A stretch of 15,086 bases of DNA from NCBI GenBank assembly GCA_965651815.1, contig CBFGTJ010000063.1:1-15086 (forward strand), written 5' to 3'. This DNA comes from CBFGTJ01 sp965651815 (GTDB taxonomy: Bacteria > Actinomycetota > Acidimicrobiia > Acidimicrobiales > Microtrichaceae). Under the pieces are notes generated by a model, which was not told the origin of the DNA, did no database searches, and saw only the letters and a list, made by a program, of their open reading frames with translations. Positions 6,759-13,272 of this stretch are shown piece after piece. A program made the translations under genes and the position numbers. Numbering within the stretch: the first letter of the stretch is position 1; the number at the start of each line of letters is the position of its first letter.

Positions 6759-7607
6759 CTACGCCCACCGCGACGTGAACACGTGCGCAACCGCCATGCG
6801 CCGCGACTCGTCGTGCTCCCCGTCGAAGACCTCGACCCGCACCACGAGCTGCCCCGGACGACGGCCCCAGCTGCTGCGCAGCATCGACGCCCTGGTGCGC
6901 ACGGGGCCCGTCCGGCCCTGGGCCAGGTAGTGCAGCGCGACGTCGGTGACCTCGGCGCGCACCCGGTCGGGTGGGTCGCCGTCGGCCGCGCCGGCGACCG
7001 CCAGCGCGGCCGCCTCGACCACCGTGGCGACGACCCCGCCGTTGACCGCGCCGAACGAGTTGCGGACGTAGCCGCTGACCGGGGTGACGGTCACGCCCGC
7101 GGGCGGGTCCACGATGCGGCAGCCGATCGCGTCCCTCAGGGTGCCGTCGGCGCCGAGGGCCGCGCCGTTCGGATCGGTGAACGAGAACCGCGTGCCCGGC
7201 TCCGTCGGAGGTGGTTGGTCGGGCGCCGTCGCCGACCGCCGCGTCCGGGCGAAGGTCGCCACCCCCTCGCCGAGCAGCTGGGTCGAGACCCGGTCGACCG
7301 CGCGCAGCTCGACCGTCGTCGTGGTCCGGCCCGCCCGCAGCAGGTGGCCCTCCAGCTGCAGCTCGCCCGCCAGCAGCGGCCGGGTGAGGTGGAAGGTGAT
7401 GCCGGAGGTGGCGATCCAGTCGGGTGACACGACCTCCAAGCAGAGGCTCCCGGCGACGAGGTCGAGGATGGTCAGCACCGCGCCGAGCTCGACGTGGGTG
7501 CCACCGCCCGGCCGGAACACGGCGCTGCGGCGTCCTTCGGCGACGACCTCCACCTCGACGTCGAGGTCGCGCAGCAGGTGCCGCTCGGGCGGGTACGCCT
7601 CGCTCAC
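6759..7607 (-). CDS. Tandem-hotdog acyl-CoA thioesterase family protein
   Basis: The 282-residue product contains two consecutive hotdog folds. The first covers ~35-122 (HVELGAVLTILDLVAG, then ITFHLTRPLLAGELQLEG). The second covers ~155-279 and contains NSFGAVNGGVVATVVEAAAL, the helix typical of PaaI/4HBT thioesterases. They are joined by a Pro-rich linker (~125-150). Double-hotdog proteins of this kind hydrolyse acyl-CoA thioesters, but the substrate cannot be read from the sequence and dehydratase-like relatives exist. The start is the GTG at 7607, overlapping the stop of the asparaginase gene as GTGA. The two genes are therefore translationally coupled and probably share the leaderless promoter upstream of the asparaginase gene. 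The stop is TAG. A GC hairpin and kup follow. Confidence 0.85.
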   Translation of the reverse strand: MSEAYPPERHLLRDLDVEVEVVAEGRRSAVFRPGGGTHVELGAVLTILDLVAGSLCLEVVSPDWIATSGITFHLTRPLLAGELQLEGHLLRAGRTTTTVELRAVDRVSTQLLGEGVATFARTRRSATAPDQPPPTEPGTRFSFTDPNGAALGADGTLRDAIGCRIVDPPAGVTVTPVSGYVRNSFGAVNGGVVATVVEAAALAVAGAADGDPPDRVRAEVTDVALHYLAQGRTGPVRTRASMLRSSWGRRPGQLVVRVEVFDGEHDESRRMAVAHVFTSRWA

Positions 7608-8590
7608 CGCTCGTCCGCCAGCCCGTCGAAGTAGGTGCGCACCGCGGCGGGGTCGGGGTCGACGTCGAGGGCCACCTGGAGCGCGAGGCGGGCCTTGCCC
7701 GCGGTGAGCCCCCACGACGGGACGGCGCCGCGCTCGGCGAGCGTGGCGAAGCCACCGGCGCCCCCGTAGACGGGCTCGACCCGGCCGCCGCGGCAGCGGC
7801 TGGCGACGACGACCGGCACGCCGGCGTCGAGCGCCTCCTCGAGCCCCCGCAGCAGGCACTGGTTGACGTTCCCCGCGCCACCCGCCTCGACGACGATCCC
7901 CCGCGCCCCACGCGACAGCAGCCACGGCACGAGCTCGTCGTCCGCGTCCCAGTGCGAGACCACGATCGGCACCCGGGCGTCGAGCCGCGGCGCCTCGGGG
8001 GGTGCCGGCGGGGGCGGCGGCGGGTCGAGCACGAAGCGGGCGCCGAGCGTGCCGACCTTGCCGACCGGCGCGGCGCCGGGCGAGGAGAACGCCAACAGCG
8101 AGTTCGCGTCGGTCTTGGTGACCCAGCGTGCGTGGTGGAGCTCCCCGTTGAGGCACACGAGGACCCCCTTCCCCGCGGCGGACGGGTCGCGGGCCACCGA
8201 CAACGCGTCGGCCAGGTTCCTCGGCCCGTCCGCGCCGAGCTCGGAGGCGTTCCGCATCGCCGCGGTGAAGACGATCGGGCCCCGCGTGGTCGCACTCCGG
8301 CCGATCAGCTCGGTCAGGTACGCCGTCTCCTCGAGCACGTCGGTGCCGTGGGTGACGACCACCCCCTCCGCGCCGCGCTCGAGCGCCTCGACCGCGGTGC
8401 GAGCGATGCGCAGCGCGTGCTGGCCGGACATGTTCCAGCTGCCCGCGACCGGCAGCTCGACGACGTCGAGCTCGTCGGAGGAGGCGAGGTCCGACACCAG
8501 GTCGCCGCCCGAGCGGGTCGTGGTGACCACGCCGTCGTCCCCCTTCGTCGACGCGATCGTCCCCCCGGTCGCGATCAAGGTGATCGACAT
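7604..8590 (-). CDS. L-asparaginase family protein
   Basis: This is an amidohydrolase converting L-asparagine to aspartate and ammonia, 328 residues. MSITLIATGGTIAST gives the nucleophile Thr11, VVVTHGTDVLEETAYL gives Thr83/Asp84, and Lys159 in RWVTKTDANSLLAF completes the catalytic set of bacterial asparaginases. A proline run (PPPPPP near 190-195) marks the linker to the small C-terminal domain, which has SHWDADDELV and EAGGAGNVNQ. There is no signal peptide, so it is probably cytoplasmic. ATG 8590 is chosen because the catalytic strand starts immediately after it; longer in-frame extensions would run through the divergent gene. TACGCT ends 6 nt upstream, suggesting a leaderless mRNA. It is coupled to the thioesterase gene downstream by a 4-nt overlap, and the functional reason for that pairing is unclear. 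Confidence 0.93.
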   Translation of the reverse strand: MSITLIATGGTIASTKGDDGVVTTTRSGGDLVSDLASSDELDVVELPVAGSWNMSGQHALRIARTAVEALERGAEGVVVTHGTDVLEETAYLTELIGRSATTRGPIVFTAAMRNASELGADGPRNLADALSVARDPSAAGKGVLVCLNGELHHARWVTKTDANSLLAFSSPGAAPVGKVGTLGARFVLDPPPPPPAPPEAPRLDARVPIVVSHWDADDELVPWLLSRGARGIVVEAGGAGNVNQCLLRGLEEALDAGVPVVVASRCRGGRVEPVYGGAGGFATLAERGAVPSWGLTAGKARLALQVALDVDPDPAAVRTYFDGLADER

Positions 8591-8596
8591 GACGGC

Positions 8597-8602
8597 AGCG
8601 TA
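8597..8602 (-). promoter_or_regulatory. Leaderless -10 box of the asparaginase gene
   Basis: The minus strand reads TACGCT, six bases, then ATG at 8590. The hexamer and spacing are identical to those before SDR2. It lies in the 58-bp divergent gap shared with the hydrolase gene. Confidence 0.5.
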
Positions 8603-8635
8603 GGACGGTGGCGTCCGCGATCGGCGACCCGTCGA

Positions 8636-8641
8636 TAGCCT
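8636..8641 (+). promoter_or_regulatory. Leaderless -10 box of the hydrolase gene
   Basis: TAGCCT lies seven bases before the GTG at 8649, with no room for a Shine-Dalgarno sequence, so transcription probably starts at or next to the G of GTG. Its -35 region would overlap that of the divergent asparaginase promoter. Confidence 0.45.
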
Positions 8642-8648
8642 GCCGCCC

Positions 8649-10418
8649 GTGTCGCACCTGACCACGGAACCGCCCCGCCACCGCCCCGCCCGTCCTGCCC
8701 TGCTCGTGGCCCTCCTGGTGTCGCTGGTCCTCGCCGCTGCGTGCTCCGCGGGCGAGCTGAGCTCCACGATGCAATCGGGCGAGCGGGGTGGCACGGCGCC
8801 CGCGACACCCACGGGGTCGCTCGAGTGGACCTCCTGCACGTCGCAGCTGGCGTCGCTGGCCGGCCTCGAGTGCGCCACGCTCGAGGTGCCGCTCGACCAC
8901 TCGGACCCGGGCGGTGAGCGCATCGAGCTGGCCCTGGCGCGCACCACGGCCAAGGGTCCGGCGTCGGAGCGCATCGGTTCGCTGGTCATGAACCCCGGTG
9001 GGCCGGGGGTGTCGGGCATCGAGTACCTGGCGAACGCGTCGACCGTCCTGCCCGCGGAGCTGCGGGAACGGTTCGACCTCGTGTCCTTCGACCCCCGGGG
9101 CGTGGGAGAGAGCAGCCCGGTGCGCTGCCTCGACGACGAGACGAAGGAGGAGCACCTCACCGGCGACCTGACCCCGGACGACGACGCCGCGGTGCAGGAA
9201 GCGCTCGAGGAGCACCGCGAGCTGGTGCGTGCGTGCGAGGAGCGGGCCGGTGCGCTGATGCGCCACATGGGGACCGTGGACGTGGCCGCGGACCTGGACC
9301 TCATCCGCGAGGCGCTCGGCGACGAGCAGCTCACCTACCTCGGGTTCTCCTACGGCACGGCCATCGGCGCGGTGTACGCCACGACGTTCCCCGAGAAGGT
9401 GCGGGCGCTGGTCCTCGACGGCTCGGTGAGCCCCGACGCGGACCGGGAGGAACGGCTGATCACGCAGGGCCGCGGCTTCGAGCGCACGCTGCGCGAGTTC
9501 GTCGAGCTCTGCGACGCCGACCCCGCGTGCGCCCTCGCGCCGGACGCGGCGGCGGCGATCGACCGGGCCCGCCGGTCGCTCGCGGAGGAACCGGTGACGG
9601 TGTCGGACCCGTCCGGTGAGCGCACGCTGGGCGTCGACCTGTTCGACCTGGCGCTCGCCACGGCGCTGTACGACACGACGGTGTGGGGCACCACGGCCAA
9701 CGCGATCGCGGATCTGCGCGAGGGCGGGGCCGCGATCCTGCTCACCCTCGTCGACCGCCAGACCGGCCGGGAGCCCGACGGCACGTTCGACAACTCCACC
9801 GACGCCCGGGCGATGGTCAACTGCGCGGACGACCCCGAACGCCCCACCGCCGAGGAGGCGGCGGCCACCGCGCGCCGGGTCCGCGACGAGCTGTCGGGCT
9901 TCGGTGCGACGGTCGCCTGGGGGGCCCTGGGCTGCGTCGACTGGCCACGGCCCGCGCAGGAACCGCCGGAGCTCGACGCCTCAGGCGCCGCGCCGATCCT
10001 CGTCGTGGGCACCGTGGGCGACCCGGCGACGCCGTACGAGTGGTCGCAGCAGATGGCCGAGGCGCTCGGACCGGCCCGGCTGCTGACCTACGAGGGCCAG
10101 GGCCACACGGCGCTCACCCGCGGCGGCGAGTGCGTGGAGCAGGCCGTCGTGAGGTACCTCGTCGACCTCGAGCTGCCGGAGGAGGGCACCCGCTGCCCCG
10201 CGCAGGACGACTCGGTCTCGTTCGAGGGGATGCGCGAGGTGGTGCTCGACCAGTTCGTCGAGTCCGGGCTGCCGGAGCCCATCGCGGCGTGCGTCGTGGA
10301 CGGCATGGTCGAGGAGGAGGGGCGGTCGGAGTTCGACCGGCTCATGCTCTCCGACGACATCGACCGGCTGTCGGACCTCGTCACCCGGCACTCCCTCCGC
10401 TGCGCGACGGGCGGCTGA
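8649..10418 (+). CDS. Secreted lipoprotein alpha/beta hydrolase, tripeptidyl aminopeptidase (TAP-like) type
   Basis: This 589-residue exported serine hydrolase has a signal peptide (hydrophobic 17-31) ending in LAAAC, so Cys32 is a likely lipidation site. The alpha/beta-hydrolase core has MNPGGPG (114-120, oxyanion region), FDPRGVGESSP, the nucleophile elbow GFSYGT (Ser234), VVGTVGDPATPYEW with Asp458, and EGQGHTAL with His486. This pattern is typical of SlpD/SlpE-like tripeptidyl aminopeptidases of actinobacteria, which remove N-terminal peptides outside the cytoplasm; an ester substrate cannot be excluded. Residues ~515-589 form an extra helical tail with Cys516, Cys548 and Cys585 beyond the usual TAP C-terminus. 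The GTG at 8649 places the signal peptide correctly. It is divergent from the asparaginase gene and convergent with a small membrane protein gene. Confidence 0.92.
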   Translation: MSHLTTEPPRHRPARPALLVALLVSLVLAAACSAGELSSTMQSGERGGTAPATPTGSLEWTSCTSQLASLAGLECATLEVPLDHSDPGGERIELALARTTAKGPASERIGSLVMNPGGPGVSGIEYLANASTVLPAELRERFDLVSFDPRGVGESSPVRCLDDETKEEHLTGDLTPDDDAAVQEALEEHRELVRACEERAGALMRHMGTVDVAADLDLIREALGDEQLTYLGFSYGTAIGAVYATTFPEKVRALVLDGSVSPDADREERLITQGRGFERTLREFVELCDADPACALAPDAAAAIDRARRSLAEEPVTVSDPSGERTLGVDLFDLALATALYDTTVWGTTANAIADLREGGAAILLTLVDRQTGREPDGTFDNSTDARAMVNCADDPERPTAEEAAATARRVRDELSGFGATVAWGALGCVDWPRPAQEPPELDASGAAPILVVGTVGDPATPYEWSQQMAEALGPARLLTYEGQGHTALTRGGECVEQAVVRYLVDLELPEEGTRCPAQDDSVSFEGMREVVLDQFVESGLPEPIAACVVDGMVEEEGRSEFDRLMLSDDIDRLSDLVTRHSLRCATGG

Positions 10419-10443
10419 CCCCTGCCGCCCGGCGGGCGACCGG

Positions 10444-10758
10444 TCAGTTGAGCAGGGTCACCAGGCCCCAGAGGGCGGCGACGGCACCGATCACGATCAT
10501 CACCACCGTGCGGGCGAGCGGTGGCCGTTCCGGCGGGGCGTCCCGCTGCGCGCCCCGCGGTGCGCCGCGTTGACCGCCGCGCTCGGCTCCGACCCCCTTC
10601 GGGGGGCGGAAGAGCGCCATCAGGTTGCCGGCCACGAGGGCCGCGCCGAACGCCAGCACCATCCACGGCATGAAGTCGTCGCCGAGGAGGAACAGCTCCT
10701 GCCCGTCCTGGGGATCGCCCTGGCGGGCGAGCGCCAGGACGGCGCCGATCAGTGACAC
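10444..10758 (-). CDS. Small two-helix membrane protein, unknown function
   Basis: The 104-residue product is not recognised. It has two transmembrane stretches (~30-50, containing MPWMVLAFGAALVAGNLMAL, and ~83-103, containing TVVMIVIGAVAALWGLV). They are joined by an Arg/Pro/Gly-rich, basic loop (51-82), so both ends are expected outside the membrane if the loop is cytoplasmic. The start at GTG 10758 is the likely one but lacks a strong Shine-Dalgarno sequence. The gene converges on the hydrolase gene with 25 bp between the stops and stands alone in its direction, backing onto the sigma-28-like promoter region. The coherent two-helix layout argues for a real gene. Confidence 0.65.
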   Translation of the reverse strand: MSLIGAVLALARQGDPQDGQELFLLGDDFMPWMVLAFGAALVAGNLMALFRPPKGVGAERGGQRGAPRGAQRDAPPERPPLARTVVMIVIGAVAALWGLVTLLN

Positions 10759-10812
10759 CGGAGGGCCACGGAGCCGGAGAAGAGAACTCTCAGCAAGGTC
10801 CGGGGGTTGCGC

Positions 10813-10839
10813 TCAAGTTCCGTCGCCACGGGCCGATGC
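10813..10839 (+). promoter_or_regulatory. Sigma-28 (FliA/WhiG-type) promoter
   Basis: TCAAGTTC, 11 bases, then GCCGATGC. The sigma-28 consensus is TAAAGTTT-N11-GCCGATAA, so spacing is exact and 12 of 16 consensus bases match, including the GCCGAT core. It reads toward the degenerate GGDEF gene, with predicted transcription start near 10845-10850. This implies control by a motility- or sporulation-type sigma factor; no flagellar gene is in the window. Confidence 0.6.
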
Positions 10840-11200
10840 TACTACTGCCGGTGGATTCGCCCCCACCGGCCAACACAGCCGGGGCACATGGGGCGGAGGA
10901 ACCACTTTCTCCCTCCAATGCATCGCCTCCAGTGCTTCCCAGGTGCTGGCTGCCTTCGTGGCCTCCGCCCCGCCCCGATGCTGTGACCATCCGCCCGGGA
11001 CCCGCCGTCGAGCGCTTCGAGGCGCGACGGCCGACCGGCGCGGAGGCGGGTGCCCGGCGTTCCACGCGTGCACGTCCCGTCCCCCGGTACGGTGGAATCC
11101 TCCCGGAAAGCTTCACTTCGTCCGGACAGGCGTCGAAGTAGGAGCCGTGCCAGGGACAGATCGAGGACGAACGGAGGTTCCCGACCGTGCGAGGGACGCT
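10840..11200 (+). other. Long structured 5' leader of the GGDEF-like gene
   Basis: No convincing coding signal is seen in this ~360-nt stretch. Right after the predicted transcription start, gccggtgg (10847-10854) pairs perfectly with ccaccggc (10863-10870). A longer element follows: ggggcggagg (10890-10899) pairs with cctccgcccc (10962-10971), and inside it, after a two-A bulge, ccac (10902-10905) pairs with gtgg (10958-10961). Near the 3' end acttcg (11115-11120) pairs with cgaagt (11134-11139). A good Shine-Dalgarno sequence (GAGGG, 11191-11195) closes the region. It may be a regulatory leader RNA; it does not match any riboswitch class I know. Confidence 0.45.
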
Positions 11201-11989
11201 GTGAACGACCGGCGGACACCGCTCGCTGTCGGGGTCGTGGGGGTCGCGGCCGGCGTCGTCGCGGCGCTCACGCCGGGCGTCGTGGCGGCGATCTTCGCCC
11301 TCGTCGCCGGCGGATGCGCCCTGGGCGCCGGGGCGCTGGCCGTGCGCATGATCGGCGAGATCGAGGAGGCGGCGCGGGACAGTGCGGAGGCCGCCGCGGC
11401 ACGCCACCGCGCGGAGGTGGAGCGCCACGAGGGCGAGCTCGCCGAGGCCCGCACCCGGATCGAGGAGCTCCAGCGCGAGCTCGCCGACCGGGACGACTCG
11501 TCCGACCCGACCTCGGACGACACCACCGCGCTGACCGACCCGGAGAGCCAGCTGTTCTCGGAGGCGTACTTCCGGGTGGCGCTCGATGCCCGCATCGCCT
11601 CGGCGCGTCGCCACCTGCGCCCGGTCGCCGTGGCGCTGATCGAGATGTTCGAGGGGATGGCCGGTCCCTCGGCGGTGGCCGCGCCGCCCGAGCGCGCCGC
11701 GGAGGCGATCCGCCAGACGGTGCGGGACGCCGATACCGCGTGCCGGCTGTCCGACGGCGTCTACGCGATCATCCTCGAGGACACGCCCGAGAACGGTGCG
11801 GTCTGGACGGTCGAGCGGGTGCGCCGCAACCTCGTCAGCCGCTACGGCGCCCACACGATGTGGGCGGGCGTCGCGTGCTACCCGGCGCACGCCTTCTCCA
11901 CCGACGAGCTGCTCGAGCAGGCACGTGCTGCGCTCGAATCGGCTCGCGAGTGGAAGCAGGACCGCATCGAGGTCGCCATCGCGGAGTGA
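11201..11989 (+). CDS. Membrane-anchored coiled-coil protein with degenerate GGDEF domain
   Basis: The product has 262 residues. Two adjacent hydrophobic helices (8-48) form a membrane hairpin. A strongly charged coiled coil (~51-98, with EGELAEARTRIEELQRELA) and an acidic linker (99-114) follow. The rest (~115-258) keeps the GGDEF-domain plan: the opening segment normally reading LTGLPNR is LTDPESQLF, QTVRDADTACRLSDGVYAI holds the signature site, and YPAHAFSTDELLEQARAALE is the end. The GG[DE]EF loop is replaced by SDGVY (184-188) and the metal-binding DxD/F motif is LIEMFEG, so diguanylate cyclase activity is not expected. A role as a scaffold or sensor is inference. The GTG at 11201 is set by GAGGG at 5-nt spacing. 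It is probably transcribed from the sigma-28-like promoter. Confidence 0.85.
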   Translation: MNDRRTPLAVGVVGVAAGVVAALTPGVVAAIFALVAGGCALGAGALAVRMIGEIEEAARDSAEAAAARHRAEVERHEGELAEARTRIEELQRELADRDDSSDPTSDDTTALTDPESQLFSEAYFRVALDARIASARRHLRPVAVALIEMFEGMAGPSAVAAPPERAAEAIRQTVRDADTACRLSDGVYAIILEDTPENGAVWTVERVRRNLVSRYGAHTMWAGVACYPAHAFSTDELLEQARAALESAREWKQDRIEVAIAE

Positions 11990-11999
11990 CCCCTCCCGT

Positions 12000-12045
12000 T
12001 CTGTGCCCCGGAAGTGAGGGTGCACCCGCACTTCCGGTACACAGA
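12000..12045. terminator. 46-bp imperfect palindrome between convergent genes
   Basis: The centre is at 12022/12023. Outer arms tctgtg/cacaga, a 2-bp mismatch, arms ccggaagtg/cacttccgg, one mismatch, then ggg/ccc around tgca. It starts 10 bp after the stop of the GGDEF-like gene and ends 33 bp before the stop of the CoA-transferase gene, the expected place for a bidirectional terminator. There is no clear U-tract in either direction. Confidence 0.6.
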
Positions 12046-12078
12046 TCGTGGCAGGTGGGGCTCGGGGGGTCGCCGGCC

Positions 12079-13272
12079 TCAGGGGTCCCGGCGCCGCTCG
12101 GCGAGCTCGGCGCGGATCTCGTCGCCGTCGGCGTCACGGGGGCGTCCCGCCCAGCGCACGGCGCCGGGGGTGCGTGAGAGCCGCGCGACCACGTCCGCCA
12201 TCGGCACCCCGTCGACGGTCGTGATCGAGCCCCGCTCGCGGTAGTGCGGGTCGGCGAAGATGTCGGCCATGTCGTAGACGGGCGCCGCGGCGGCGTGCAC
12301 CCGGTCGAACTCGGCGAGCACCTCGTCGCTGGTGCGCGCGCCGATCCACTCCGCGAGCCGCTCGTCGATCTCCTCGCGGTGCGCGACGCGGGCCTCGAAC
12401 CCGGCGAACCGCTCGTCGCCCCCGAGCCCGATCAGCTCGAGCACCCGCTGCGCGACGGACTCCGCGCTCGACGAGACCGCGATCCACCTCCCGTCCGCCG
12501 CGCGGTACGTGTTGCGGGGCACCGTGTAGGGGATGCCGGCGCCGAGCCGCTCCTGGGTCTGCCCGAGCAGCCCGTACAGCGGCACCAGCGGGCCCATCAG
12601 CTGCAGCATCGACTCGACGAGGTTGACATCGACGACCTGGCCGACGCCGGAGTGCACCGCCACCATCGTGGCGAACGCCGCGACGAGCCCCGCGACCTCG
12701 TCGGTGAGGGCGATGGGCGGGAGCAGCGGCTGGCCGTCCGGCTCGCCGTTGATCGCCGCGAACCCCGACAGCGCCTCGGCCTGCGTCGCGAAGGCCGGGC
12801 GCCCCCGGTACGGCCCGGTCTGGCCGAACCCCGTCACCCGGGTGATCACCAGGCGCGGGTTGCGCTCGTGCAGCACCTCCGGGCCGAGGCCGAGCCGCTC
12901 GAGGGTCCCGGGGCGGAAGTTCTCCACCAGCACGTCCGCCGTGTCGCACAGCGACAGCATCACCTCGAGGTCCTCGGGGTCCTTCAGGTCGAGCTCGATG
13001 GTCCGCTTGCCCCGGCCGATGACCTTCCACCACAGCGACTCGCCGTCGGAGGGGTCGCGCCAGCCCAGGTCCCGGGAGGTGTCGCCGCCGGGCCGCTCGA
13101 CCTTGACGACGTCGGCACCGAAGTCGGCGAGGTAGCGGGCGCAGCCGGGCCCCGCGATCACGGTGGCCACGTCGATCACCCGCAGGTCCGCCAGCGGTCC
13201 CGCGGCCCCTGTCGCCCCGCCGGGCTCCTGCGGCCGGGACGCCCCGGACCTCTCGGGCGCGCCGTCAGACAT
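12079..13272 (-). CDS. CaiB/BaiF family III CoA-transferase
   Basis: This 397-residue class III CoA-transferase moves CoA between carboxylic acids via enzyme-bound anhydride/thioester intermediates. Visible family features are LADLRVIDVATVIAGPGCAR (27-46), FGADVVKVERPGGDTSR (51-67), VLVENFRPGTLERLGL (114-129), RLVITRVTGFGQTGPY (140-155) and LTDEVAGL, where Asp191 sits at the conserved catalytic aspartate. The C-terminal domain has PRNTYRAADGRWIAVS and PHYRERGSI. A Pro/Gly-rich N-terminal tail (1-25) is unusual. ATG 13272 overlaps the phosphoesterase stop by 8 nt (ATGTCTGA); a longer frame to 13329 would lie inside that gene. It is the last gene of the carboxylase-linked cluster. The acyl substrate is unknown; alpha-methylacyl-CoA racemase relatives share the fold. 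Confidence 0.93.
   Translation of the reverse strand: MSDGAPERSGASRPQEPGGATGAAGPLADLRVIDVATVIAGPGCARYLADFGADVVKVERPGGDTSRDLGWRDPSDGESLWWKVIGRGKRTIELDLKDPEDLEVMLSLCDTADVLVENFRPGTLERLGLGPEVLHERNPRLVITRVTGFGQTGPYRGRPAFATQAEALSGFAAINGEPDGQPLLPPIALTDEVAGLVAAFATMVAVHSGVGQVVDVNLVESMLQLMGPLVPLYGLLGQTQERLGAGIPYTVPRNTYRAADGRWIAVSSSAESVAQRVLELIGLGGDERFAGFEARVAHREEIDERLAEWIGARTSDEVLAEFDRVHAAAAPVYDMADIFADPHYRERGSITTVDGVPMADVVARLSRTPGAVRWAGRPRDADGDEIRAELAERRRDP

Noticed and set aside
6683..6790. N-terminal extension of kup to 6790
   Set aside because: It is Arg/Pro-rich, unlike Kup N-termini, and overlaps the end of the thioesterase gene; the start at 6682 gives the family length.
6759..9266. Minus-strand 835-codon frame ending at the thioesterase stop
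   Set aside because: Only its last 282 codons are thioesterase. The rest overlaps the asparaginase gene in another frame and the hydrolase gene antisense, with Arg-rich low-complexity translation.
10419..10443. Short GC hairpin between the hydrolase and membrane-protein stops
   Set aside because: Only about 4 bp can pair (gccc/gggc) and no U-tract follows, too weak to call a terminator.
10752..11141. Plus-strand open frame in the leader of the GGDEF-like gene
   Set aside because: It has no domain, no ribosome-binding site, crosses the predicted sigma-28 promoter and hairpins, and is not needed to explain the region.
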